From positions 1-20,985 of IMG/VR virus record IMGVR_UViG_3300040807_002146: a stretch of DNA of 20,985 nt. One strand, 5' to 3'. Of this stretch, positions 1 through 6,127 are shown one piece after another. The translations under genes were made by a program, and so were the position numbers. Origin of the DNA: a virus. The first letter of the stretch is position 1. Each line of letters begins with the position of its first letter. The notes below the pieces were generated by a model. That model made no database searches and was not told where the DNA came from. It saw only the letters and a list, made by a program, of their open reading frames with translations.

Positions 1-1
1 T

Positions 2-103
2 ATAATGTATACATTAAAAGGTTATGAAGTATTTGACTTTCACGAATCACTAGAAATGGAACCGGAATATTATGCGAACACAACCACAAACTATTATCCG
101 TAA
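2..103 (+). CDS. Small ORF or C-terminal end of an upstream gene, unknown
   Basis: The reading frame is open from the window edge to TAA at 101-103. The first ATG inside it (5-7) would give a 32-residue acidic, tyrosine-rich peptide ending NTTTNYYP. No Shine-Dalgarno sequence can be seen because the window starts here, so this may be the tail of a longer upstream gene. It overlaps the start of the ligase gene by 32 bases in another frame, the kind of overlap common in this tightly packed genome. I recognise no family. Confidence 0.4.
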   Translation: MMYTLKGYEVFDFHESLEMEPEYYANTTTNYYP

Positions 104-1373
104 TCTAGAAGAAAACAACAGTCGTCTAGAAAAAGAAAAAATTCTACAGGTAGCAGCCGACGAAGGCTTGCCAGAGTTCTTTGACGGATTGCGTATGGCA
201 CTAGATCCGCTTGTAACATTTGGTGTTAAGCAAGTGCCTGAAGCAACAGAAGATGGACAAGGCTTGCCAGCTAATGCTTTTGCAGAACTTGCTAGACAAC
301 TACAAGAACGTGAACTAACCGGACACGCTGCTCGTGATGCTATTGAACTGGCAATGAGTGTTGCTACAAAAGAGCAATGGAATGGATGGTATCGTCGTAT
401 CCTTATCAAAGACTTGCGATGTGGTGTAAGTGAAAAGACTGTGAACAAAGTGGTGCCAGGTACTGTTCCTGTGTTTACTTGCGCTCTTGCTCACGATAGT
501 GCCAAGCACGAAAAGAAAATGACTGGCAAAAAACAGATCGAAATCAAACTCGATGGTGTTCGTGTTATTACTATTGTTCAAGGCAACAAAGTTGAAATGT
601 TCTCTCGTAACGGAAAACAGTTCCATAACTTTGGACACATTATTGCAGAGATTGAAGAAGTAATCAAAGATTATCCTGTACCTTATCCGCTAGTACTAGA
701 CGGCGAAGTAATGAGTGCTAACTTCCAAGATCTTATGAAGCAAGTACATCGCAAAGATAATGTAGAAGCAAACGATGCTGTACTGCACTTGTTTGATACT
801 ATTCCGCTAGGCTGTTTCAAGAATGGTGTATGGGATAAGCCACAGAGCTTTCGTAGCCTAATTACCAAGCATTGGGTAGAAGAACATAAGGAAGTTTTAA
901 AGCACGTACAAGCACTAGACTGGGAAGATGTAGACTTGGATACACCTGAAGGCAACAAACGCTTTGTAGAGCTTAATAAAGCGGCTGTAGAAGGTGGTTA
1001 TGAAGGTGTAATGATCAAAGATGTGGATGCGCCTTATGAATGTAAAAGAACATATGCGTGGCTCAAAGCAAAGCCATTCATTGAAGTAACACTGGAGGTA
1101 AAAGAAATTGAAGAAGGTACTGGTAGGAATGAAGGCAGGCTTGGTGCATTCGTTTGTGAAGGGATCGACGATGGAAAAGATATTCGCGTCAATGTCGGTA
1201 GTGGCTTCACTGATTCTAATAGGGACGATTATTGGAATCGTCGTAATGATATTATCGGGCATTTAGTAGAGGTAAGAGCAGATGCTATTACACAAAATCA
1301 AGACGGCACTTATTCGCTTCGTTTCCCAAGGTTCAAAACGTTCCGCGGATTCGAGCCAGGCGAAAAAGTCTAA
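72..1373 (+). CDS. ATP-dependent DNA ligase, T4 gp30-like
   Basis: Seals nicks in duplex DNA through an enzyme-AMP intermediate. Phage ligases of this kind join Okazaki fragments and act in repair and recombination. The 433-residue protein has the nucleotidyltransferase motifs in order: motif I KLDGVR at 159-164 with Lys159 as the AMP-accepting lysine, motif III around FSRNGK (177-182), LDGEV at 209-213, motif IV EGVMIKD at 311-317 and motif V LKAKP at 331-335. An OB-fold tail ends in RFPRFKTFR (417-425), matching motif VI. The first 140 residues are a helical N-terminal domain. Length is close to T4 ligase (about 490). The start is the first ATG in frame, with only a weak GGAA upstream. The next frame continues past its stop into the deaminase start (see the ORF at 1282). 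Confidence 0.93.
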   Translation: MRTQPQTIIRNLEENNSRLEKEKILQVAADEGLPEFFDGLRMALDPLVTFGVKQVPEATEDGQGLPANAFAELARQLQERELTGHAARDAIELAMSVATKEQWNGWYRRILIKDLRCGVSEKTVNKVVPGTVPVFTCALAHDSAKHEKKMTGKKQIEIKLDGVRVITIVQGNKVEMFSRNGKQFHNFGHIIAEIEEVIKDYPVPYPLVLDGEVMSANFQDLMKQVHRKDNVEANDAVLHLFDTIPLGCFKNGVWDKPQSFRSLITKHWVEEHKEVLKHVQALDWEDVDLDTPEGNKRFVELNKAAVEGGYEGVMIKDVDAPYECKRTYAWLKAKPFIEVTLEVKEIEEGTGRNEGRLGAFVCEGIDDGKDIRVNVGSGFTDSNRDDYWNRRNDIIGHLVEVRADAITQNQDGTYSLRFPRFKTFRGFEPGEKV

Positions 1374-1443
1374 CAAAATATACACTAAAAGCAAACCATT
1401 TGAAAACGCTCGTTGTGTGTGGGATTTAGAGAATGAAGGCTAA
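1282..1443 (+). CDS. Possible small overlapping ORF, +1 frame to ligase
   Basis: A 53-codon frame starts at ATG 1282, with GAGG ten bases upstream, inside the end of the ligase gene. It stays open past the ligase stop and ends at TAA 1441-1443. The final A of that stop is the first base of the deaminase ATG (TAATG), a classic sign of translational coupling. The part beyond the ligase (residues 31-53) reads like protein, ending in CVWDLENEG. It could be a real small gene, a +1-shifted ligase extension or chance. No family is recognised. Confidence 0.35.
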   Translation: MLLHKIKTALIRFVSQGSKRSADSSQAKKSNKIYTKSKPFENARCVWDLENEG

Positions 1444-1850
1444 TGTCTAGAATTACACAAATGTTAACCCGCCTTGCGATTGAGTCCGGCGGCTACGGAC
1501 AACGTGTTCCTATGGCTGCGGGTGTTGTATATAAACGACATTTGATCGCAACTGGTACTAACCAACCTAAAACTCATCCTTTAATGATGAGTGAAGGATA
1601 TCGAGAAGATCAGCTATTTAGACACGCTGAAGTAGACGCTATATTAAACGCTCTGCGCTTGATTACAGCAGAGCAGCTCAAACAGTGCGAGCTGCACATA
1701 GTACGTGTTAAACGACCTTATAATGCGTCTAAGACATGGGTACACGGGCTTGCTAAACCTTGTAAAGGATGTACAAATGTAATACAAAATTATGGTATTA
1801 CAAAAGTATACTGGACTGAAGATTCAGAAAAAGTGGTTGACTTTTTATAA
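1443..1850 (+). CDS. Cytidine/deoxycytidylate deaminase-fold zinc enzyme
   Basis: This 135-residue protein has the two zinc motifs of the cytidine deaminase superfamily: HAE at 61-63 (His61 zinc ligand, Glu63 proton shuttle) and PCKGC at 106-110 (Cys107 and Cys110 zinc ligands). In T4-like phages the usual member is dCMP deaminase, which supplies dUMP for thymidylate synthesis. The substrate here is inferred, because the protein is shorter than T4 Cd (about 190 residues) and I cannot place a nucleotide-specific loop. tRNA or other base deaminases share the same core. It starts at ATG 1443, overlapping the stop of the preceding small frame by one base, with GAAGG just upstream. Confidence 0.8.
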   Translation: MSRITQMLTRLAIESGGYGQRVPMAAGVVYKRHLIATGTNQPKTHPLMMSEGYREDQLFRHAEVDAILNALRLITAEQLKQCELHIVRVKRPYNASKTWVHGLAKPCKGCTNVIQNYGITKVYWTEDSEKVVDFL

Positions 1851-1865
1851 ACAAACATATATACT
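1837..1865 (+). promoter_or_regulatory. Sigma-70-like promoter before the 422-aa gene
   Basis: TTGACT (1837-1842) and TATACT (1860-1865) are separated by 17 bases, each one base from the bacterial consensus. The predicted start near 1872 lies just before AGGAGAG at 1881 and ATG at 1895. It fits an early phage promoter read by host polymerase. Confidence 0.5.
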
Positions 1866-1894
1866 AGCAAAATAACTGTTAGGAGAGCATCTAA

Positions 1895-3163
1895 ATGGCA
1901 CGTAAGAAAACAAAAGCACAACTGGCACCTCGACGTAAAGCTGGCAAACTAGCAGGACCATCGTTTGACGGTTGGGAAAAACTAGAACCAGCAGCGTTTG
2001 GCAGACTTGAACGTGCTGCTGTAGACTTCTATTATCAAGAATATAAGCCTGCAGATATTATTCCTTATTTCTTTATGTGGATGAGCGAAAACGGCTACGA
2101 TAAGAAACAAGTTGCAGCCGCTAAGAAAGGTAATGTTCGACCTACTTCCGGTACATATGCTCGTATCTTGCTAGATGGTTGTCCTGACTATAATGAAGAA
2201 TATGCAAAGTATTGGACTAGCCTTCCTGGTACAGGTGATACATTAAAGCCACACTCACACTATTTGCATAAATGGGCAGAGGAAGCTATTGCCAAAGGTG
2301 AAAAAATAGTAGAAGAAGTAAAAGAAGAAGAAAAAGAAAAAGCTAACGTTTATGTACCTACTATCCAAGAACGTATTCGAGATCAATCAATTGACATGGT
2401 TGAAGATATCGATGAATGGTTAGAAGGCTGGGTAGTTGATCCTGATACATTTGATCCTAAAGGATTTGACTTTAAAAAGCATTTTCAAAAGCTACAGCCA
2501 TCGCAAGCACATGCACGTAAAATGAAAGGTTTTTATGAAAACGAACTTGCAGACTACGACGAACTCGAACGTATGCCGACTGCTGGTCAGCTCAAAAAAA
2601 TGGGCGAGTATGAACAAGACCAATGGGCACAGCTCAAAGAAGGATATTCCCATCTTAAAAAAGCAGATATCAAAAAGTTGCGCACTGCTATCGAAACCTT
2701 AATGACAGAATTAGACTTTATTATTGAAAAAGCAAAGGCAACACGTAAACCACGCAAGCCTAAAGCACGTTCTGCAACTAAAGTAGTTGAAAAGTTGAAG
2801 TTCTGTAAAGCTGACTCAAAATATTCACTCGCAAGCGTAGATCCTGTAAGTCTAGTAGGTGCAAATGAGCTTTGGGTGTTTAATATTAAAACACGTAAAC
2901 TAGGCAAGTATATAGCAAGCAATCAAGATCCAAAAGGCATGAATAGAGACGGAACGGGGCTAAGTGTAAAAGGCACAACTATTATTGGATTTGACGAAAA
3001 TCTAAGCATCCAGAAGACACTACGTAAGCCAGAAGAACAGCTTAAAGAGTTTAAAGGTGCAGGCAAAGTAGCACTACGTAAGTTCTTAGATGAAATTAAT
3101 ACCACTGACACAAAACTTAACGGCAGATGTAATCCGGATACAGTACTTCTAAAGGTTTCTTGA
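1895..3163 (+). CDS. Conserved-looking phage protein of unknown function, 422 aa
   Basis: I cannot assign a function. The protein is soluble and highly charged, with a basic N-terminus (MARKKTK), an aromatic-rich segment near 43-64 and a Glu/Lys helix at about 128-150 that may be coiled coil. A central helical part (160-280) is followed by a very basic linker KATRKPRKPK at 281-290 and a compact C-terminal domain of about 125 residues (298-422) containing ELWVFN, KGTTIIGFDE and TLRKPEEQ. From memory the C-terminal part resembles an uncharacterised protein of marine T4-like phages, but I cannot verify this. A strong AGGAGAG lies eight bases before ATG, and a sigma-70-like promoter precedes it, suggesting early expression. 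No signal peptide or membrane span. Confidence 0.85.
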   Translation: MARKKTKAQLAPRRKAGKLAGPSFDGWEKLEPAAFGRLERAAVDFYYQEYKPADIIPYFFMWMSENGYDKKQVAAAKKGNVRPTSGTYARILLDGCPDYNEEYAKYWTSLPGTGDTLKPHSHYLHKWAEEAIAKGEKIVEEVKEEEKEKANVYVPTIQERIRDQSIDMVEDIDEWLEGWVVDPDTFDPKGFDFKKHFQKLQPSQAHARKMKGFYENELADYDELERMPTAGQLKKMGEYEQDQWAQLKEGYSHLKKADIKKLRTAIETLMTELDFIIEKAKATRKPRKPKARSATKVVEKLKFCKADSKYSLASVDPVSLVGANELWVFNIKTRKLGKYIASNQDPKGMNRDGTGLSVKGTTIIGFDENLSIQKTLRKPEEQLKEFKGAGKVALRKFLDEINTTDTKLNGRCNPDTVLLKVS

Positions 3164-3169
3164 TAAATA
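3162..3169 (+). promoter_or_regulatory. T4-like late promoter (GATAAATA)
   Basis: Seven of eight bases match TATAAATA. It sits 22 bases before the ATG of the fibre-like gene at 3192, and the expected transcript start is near 3175. It partly precedes an inverted repeat around that gene's ribosome binding site. Confidence 0.65.
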
Positions 3170-3170
3170 T

Positions 3171-3207
3171 TGTTAATGGAGAAGAAAACACATGCCAAAC
3201 ATTAACA
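3171..3207 (+). promoter_or_regulatory. Inverted repeat flanking SD and start codon of the 3192 gene
   Basis: TGTTAATG at 3171-3178 is the exact complement of CATTAACA at 3200-3207. The 21-base loop holds GGAGAAG-type SD sequence and the ATG (3192-3194). RNA from the late promoter should start near 3175 and keep only half of the 5' arm, so the hairpin would form mainly in read-through RNA. Confidence 0.45.
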
Positions 3208-4055
3208 CTTCGGAACTAGATTCTGCAATAGAAGCACTCGGCACTTCTGTTAGCAATATATTACAAACTGCGTTGTCCGCCGAAGACTTTCGTTTGAAGT
3301 CACTTGTAACAATTGACTTTCAAGATGATGCAGGTCCATACGGAAAAGGCCTAAGATGGTTAGGCGAAGGAATTGGTGCTCAGTTTATTTACAGAGCAAA
3401 TCCTGATCGTATTTGGACTAGTGAAAGCATAGATCTTGCTGAAAATGCAAGTATTATGATTGGCAATAGTGTAATGTTAAGTAGAACTGAGTTAGGTAGT
3501 ACTGTAAGAAACAGTAACTTAACTAGAGTAGGTACACTTAATAATCTCCGTACACAAGGTAATCTTGTAATAGATGATTACATTTATTATAACACAGATC
3601 AAGAAGCACTTGGTATTGGCACAGAATCACCAAACGGTAAATTTGCTGTTGCAACATTAGATTCTGAATTTATCATTGACACAGCACCAGGACTAGCAAG
3701 AGCTGGAACTTGGACATCAGATGATCTACACTTAGTAACTGATAACACTACACAAGTAGTAATTAGAGCTAATGGAAATATTGAGCTTGGAAACGGATCA
3801 GCTAGTGTAAAAGTTTCAGGAAAACTTGGCGTAGGTGTAAATCAAGTAGGCGATGTATCATTAGCAGTTGCTGGTCCGATTAGAATGGACGGCAAGAAAA
3901 TGGAATCAGGTACAGCAGCACCGCAAAGTGGTACATATAAAGAAGGTGACATTGTGTGGAATAGCAATCCTGCTCCGTCGGGTTATGTTGGATGGGTATG
4001 CATTAGCTCAGGAACTCCAGGTGAATGGAAGCCATTTGGCCGAATCTCTACATAA
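3192..4055 (+). CDS. Fibre-like virion structural protein, 287 aa
   Basis: Probably a tail-fibre or other surface protein. The N-terminus (1-40) is helical. The body has the short glycine-, asparagine- and threonine-rich beta repeats of trimeric fibres, including GIGTESPNGKFAV at 141-153, a phrase common near intramolecular-chaperone fibre tails, and ANGNIELGNGSA at 193-204. The C-terminal 40 residues (GDIVWNSNPAPSGYVGWVC then PGEWKPFG) match a small tip module seen at the ends of many phage fibres. No chaperone peptidase follows. A late promoter and a good SD (GGAGAAG) precede it, as expected for a structural gene. Which virion part it forms cannot be told from sequence. Confidence 0.75.
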   Translation: MPNINTSELDSAIEALGTSVSNILQTALSAEDFRLKSLVTIDFQDDAGPYGKGLRWLGEGIGAQFIYRANPDRIWTSESIDLAENASIMIGNSVMLSRTELGSTVRNSNLTRVGTLNNLRTQGNLVIDDYIYYNTDQEALGIGTESPNGKFAVATLDSEFIIDTAPGLARAGTWTSDDLHLVTDNTTQVVIRANGNIELGNGSASVKVSGKLGVGVNQVGDVSLAVAGPIRMDGKKMESGTAAPQSGTYKEGDIVWNSNPAPSGYVGWVCISSGTPGEWKPFGRIST

Positions 4056-4062
4056 TATCAAC

Positions 4063-4082
4063 ACATTAAGAGAAATTAATGT
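4063..4082 (+). other. Intergenic AT-rich hairpin, 7-bp stem
   Basis: ACATTAA (4063-4069) pairs perfectly with TTAATGT (4076-4082) around the loop GAGAAA. It lies between the fibre-like gene and the next late promoter and has no U-run after it, so it is at best a weak pause or RNA-processing site. Confidence 0.35.
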
Positions 4083-4084
4083 CC

Positions 4085-4092
4085 AATAAATA
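4085..4092 (+). promoter_or_regulatory. T4-like late promoter (AATAAATA)
   Basis: Seven of eight bases match TATAAATA, 20 bases before the ATG of the membrane protein gene. The expected transcript start is near 4098, inside the 5' arm of a hairpin that encloses the ribosome binding site. Confidence 0.6.
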
Positions 4093-4112
4093 TATCTGTA
4101 AGGGGACAGATA
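4093..4112 (+). promoter_or_regulatory. Hairpin with the Shine-Dalgarno sequence in its loop
   Basis: TATCTGT (4093-4099) pairs perfectly with ACAGATA (4106-4112) around the six-base loop AAGGGG, which is the ribosome binding site of the gene at 4113. The stem ends immediately before the ATG. A transcript from the overlapping late promoter would start near 4098 and retain only two bases of the 5' arm, so the site would be closed only in read-through RNA. Confidence 0.5.
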
Positions 4113-4421
4113 ATGGACACTAAGAACTTCCATAAGAAAAAAATATCAGAAATTAAATGGTGGGCGTGGGCTGCTACTGTGTTACCTCTTACGGCACTAG
4201 CAGGTATGTTCTTTATAGAATATATAGGCACAGATAGTTGGTACCATATAGCGTTAGGATTAGGCGCATCGGTTATGTTTGGTATTTCTGTCGGATGGTG
4301 GTGGTGGGCTCTATGGACTATTTTACAAGATACTAATGTGTTAGGTTCAACTCTAGAAAAGTTTGACATAGTAAACACAGAAATAAAAGAAATCAAAAAA
4401 GAAATCAAAAAAGGCCCTTAA
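4113..4421 (+). CDS. Two-helix inner-membrane protein, 102 aa
   Basis: Function unknown. After a basic N-terminus (KKKISEIK) there are two hydrophobic segments, about 15-37 and 45-71, the second ending in a run of tryptophans (GWWWWALW at 61-68). A short charged tail follows, with the helix KEIKKEIKK at 92-100. The basic N-terminus suggests both ends face the cytoplasm. Late expression fits a membrane-remodelling, lysis-related or antiholin-like role, but no specific family is recognised and it is not a T4 t-type holin by sequence. The SD AAGGGG lies inside a hairpin loop. Its stop overlaps the next ATG by one base (TAATG), so the two are probably coupled. Confidence 0.8.
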   Translation: MDTKNFHKKKISEIKWWAWAATVLPLTALAGMFFIEYIGTDSWYHIALGLGASVMFGISVGWWWWALWTILQDTNVLGSTLEKFDIVNTEIKEIKKEIKKGP

Positions 4422-5002
4422 TGTTTGTTATAGGCAACGGCGAAAGTCGTAAACATATTAATATAAACTCTCTAGAAGAATCCAAAGTTGGGTGCAATGC
4501 TATATTTAGAGATTATTATACCGACTACCTTGTCTGCGTAGATAAAAGGATGATGCAAGAAGCATTAGACTCTAATGTAAACCAAGACCGACTAGTATAT
4601 ACAAGACCAGACTGGTATAATCAATTTAAAGGAAAGAAAGTTAGAGAAGTGCCTGTTCTTCCATATGTTGGTATGGATAGACCTGATTTGCCGTTAAATT
4701 GGGGGAGCGGTCCTTATGCTGTTCTTATTGGTGCTAAGTACACAAAGATAAAAGAAGTTCATATGATCGGTTTTGATCTTTATGGTAAAGATAGAAAAAC
4801 AAATAACATCTACAAAGATACATTAAATTATAATTCAAGTGATAAAACAGCAGTTGATCCTAGCTACTGGATATATCAAATATCACAGGTTTTTAAACAT
4901 TTTACTGAATGTAAGTTTATTGTATATCAAGACCCTAAATGGAACATGCCAAATCAGTGGAACAAAGACAATGTTTTTCTTGACAAACTATCAAATCTAT
5001 AG
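4421..5002 (+). CDS. Possible sugar-transfer protein (GT42/DUF115-like), 193 aa
   Basis: The protein begins with an N-terminal beta strand and glycine turn, FVIGNGES at 2-9, then GCNAIFRDY. It continues with WGSGPYAVLIGAK (93-105) and EVHMIGFDLYG (113-123). This order (a GNG turn, a cysteine/asparagine motif, a GS-x-x-A helix and a strand ending IGFD) recalls sialyltransferase-like GT42 and DUF115 proteins, which build or modify surface sugars. The match is a visual impression of fold pattern, not a verified family hit. It is coupled to the membrane-protein gene by TAATG and followed after 12 bases by the oxygenase gene. A GT-A-like glycosyltransferase is encoded about 1.1 kb downstream, so a shared sugar-modifying role is plausible. 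Confidence 0.6.
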   Translation: MFVIGNGESRKHININSLEESKVGCNAIFRDYYTDYLVCVDKRMMQEALDSNVNQDRLVYTRPDWYNQFKGKKVREVPVLPYVGMDRPDLPLNWGSGPYAVLIGAKYTKIKEVHMIGFDLYGKDRKTNNIYKDTLNYNSSDKTAVDPSYWIYQISQVFKHFTECKFIVYQDPKWNMPNQWNKDNVFLDKLSNL

Positions 5003-5008
5003 TATATT
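4980..5008 (+). promoter_or_regulatory. Strong sigma-70-like promoter, possibly giving a leaderless mRNA
   Basis: TTGACA at 4980-4985 is the perfect -35 consensus, and TATATT at 5003-5008 follows after 17 bases. The expected transcript start falls on or next to ATG 5015, and there is no Shine-Dalgarno sequence before that ATG. Confidence 0.5.
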
Positions 5009-5014
5009 ATACAC

Positions 5015-5614
5015 ATGATATACAGTTTATTTCCTACAGCCGTTGGCGTATACGATATACAGATTCCAGATCACGTTAATGAAGATTATTTTAGATCTCT
5101 AAATATTTCTGGATATCATAGTCTAGTAACTACTGGAGAAAGTAGTCACGACACTGTAAAAGGAAATATGTTTCTTCTTAATGAAAAAGAGCTTGAACCG
5201 TTAAAGTTCCAAATACAAAATGCAATTGATCACTATACATCAGAAGTTGGATTACAAGCACTAAAGATTACTAGCAGCTGGTTTAATATAATGGAACCAG
5301 GTGGCGAAACGTTACCACATCAACATAAAGCAAGTACAATCAGCGGCGCATTATATGTAAAGAGTGAGCCAGAAACATGTCCCTTTATTTTACAAAATCC
5401 GATGGATGATTTAAAACTGTTAGATATTAAACAACAAGATACACAGTTCACAAGTAGAACTGGAGTTATTGATTCAATAACTGGACGGCTTATATTATTC
5501 CCCAGCTATATAATACATCGAACAACAGAAAACAAAAGTAAAGATAATCGTGTAGTTATTAGTTTTAATACATTGCCAACGCAAATGATAATTAATAATG
5601 CACAAGTGGTCTAG
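5015..5614 (+). CDS. 2-oxoglutarate/Fe(II)-dependent oxygenase-like protein (PF13759-like)
   Basis: This family couples oxidation of 2-oxoglutarate to hydroxylation of a substrate at a ferrous centre on a jelly-roll fold. The 199-residue protein shows the family pattern: SSWFNIMEPGGETLPHQHKAS at 87-107, with His102 and His104 as candidate iron ligands, then SGALYV at 110-115. RLILFPSYIIHRT at 158-170 includes the second histidine (His168), and RVVISFN at 179-185 has Arg179 placed to bind 2-oxoglutarate. Members are common in marine T4-like phages and usually have unknown substrates. The start at ATG 5015 keeps the typical opening (SLFPTAVGVYDI). It has no visible SD and sits at the predicted transcript start of the promoter just upstream. 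Confidence 0.8.
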   Translation: MIYSLFPTAVGVYDIQIPDHVNEDYFRSLNISGYHSLVTTGESSHDTVKGNMFLLNEKELEPLKFQIQNAIDHYTSEVGLQALKITSSWFNIMEPGGETLPHQHKASTISGALYVKSEPETCPFILQNPMDDLKLLDIKQQDTQFTSRTGVIDSITGRLILFPSYIIHRTTENKSKDNRVVISFNTLPTQMIINNAQVV

Positions 5615-5676
5615 GGCTCATCCCACTTTAAATATTCTGCGCATCAAACTTACTCGACTAATACAGGAGGCAAGAG

Positions 5677-6126
5677 ATGAGTAAACATTATAGTACTAAA
5701 CATTACGGACACAACATTGGCTTATCAGCAGTGTTCCGTCAACCCAACGCAGATCATTCACACTGTCATTTGCTACACGGTTACAGTCTAGCATTTACAT
5801 TTACATTTGGATGTGATGAATTAGACAATAAAAACTGGGCAGTAGACTTTGGTGGACTTAAACCTTTGAAGGCTTGGCTAGAAGATAGTTTTGATCACAA
5901 GCTATGTGTAGATTCAGCAGATCCGCATATTGTTGATTTGTACGAACTTGAAGAAAAAGGTTTATGCGAAATTAGAGAGTTTAATGGTGTAGGTGCTGAA
6001 AAATTTGCACAACATGCATTTAACTTTGCAGACAAACTTGTACGTGAACAAACTAATAATCGTTGTTACTGTGTACGAGTAGAGTGTGCAGAACACGGTG
6101 CTAACTCAGCAATCTACGAGGCATAA
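5677..6126 (+). CDS. QueD / 6-pyruvoyl-tetrahydropterin synthase family protein, atypical zinc site
   Basis: QueD makes 6-carboxytetrahydropterin from dihydroneopterin triphosphate, an early step to 7-deazaguanines such as queuosine. The 149-residue protein has the family skeleton: CHLLHGYS at 30-37, DFGGLK at 57-62, DHKLC at 73-77, GVGAEKFAQ at 104-112 and VECAEHG at 135-141 with the conserved Glu. Against E. coli QueD as I remember it, two of three zinc histidines are replaced: AAH becomes AVF (Phe20) and HGHS becomes HGYS (Tyr36). His34 and Cys30 remain. I recall a bacterial subfamily sharing these changes, so this is probably a distinct branch rather than decay. Strong SD AGGAGG at 5665-5670. 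No other queuosine genes lie in the window. The next gene starts one base after its stop. Confidence 0.82.
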   Translation: MSKHYSTKHYGHNIGLSAVFRQPNADHSHCHLLHGYSLAFTFTFGCDELDNKNWAVDFGGLKPLKAWLEDSFDHKLCVDSADPHIVDLYELEEKGLCEIREFNGVGAEKFAQHAFNFADKLVREQTNNRCYCVRVECAEHGANSAIYEA

Positions 6127-6127
6127 A

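Noticed and set aside
5605-5627. AGTGG/CCACT hairpin as a terminator after the oxygenase gene
   Set aside because: Five base pairs with a 13-base loop and no T-run; not stable enough to support a call.
5627-5634. TTTAAATA as a late promoter for the QueD-family gene
   Set aside because: It matches seven of eight bases but lies 43 bases before the ATG, farther than the others, and such octamers are expected by chance in AT-rich DNA. It also falls just after the preceding gene without other support.
6086-6127. GTG 6086 as start of the glycosyltransferase
   Set aside because: It would place 14 extra residues inside QueD; TTG 6128 has GAGG at the right distance and begins at the expected first strand.
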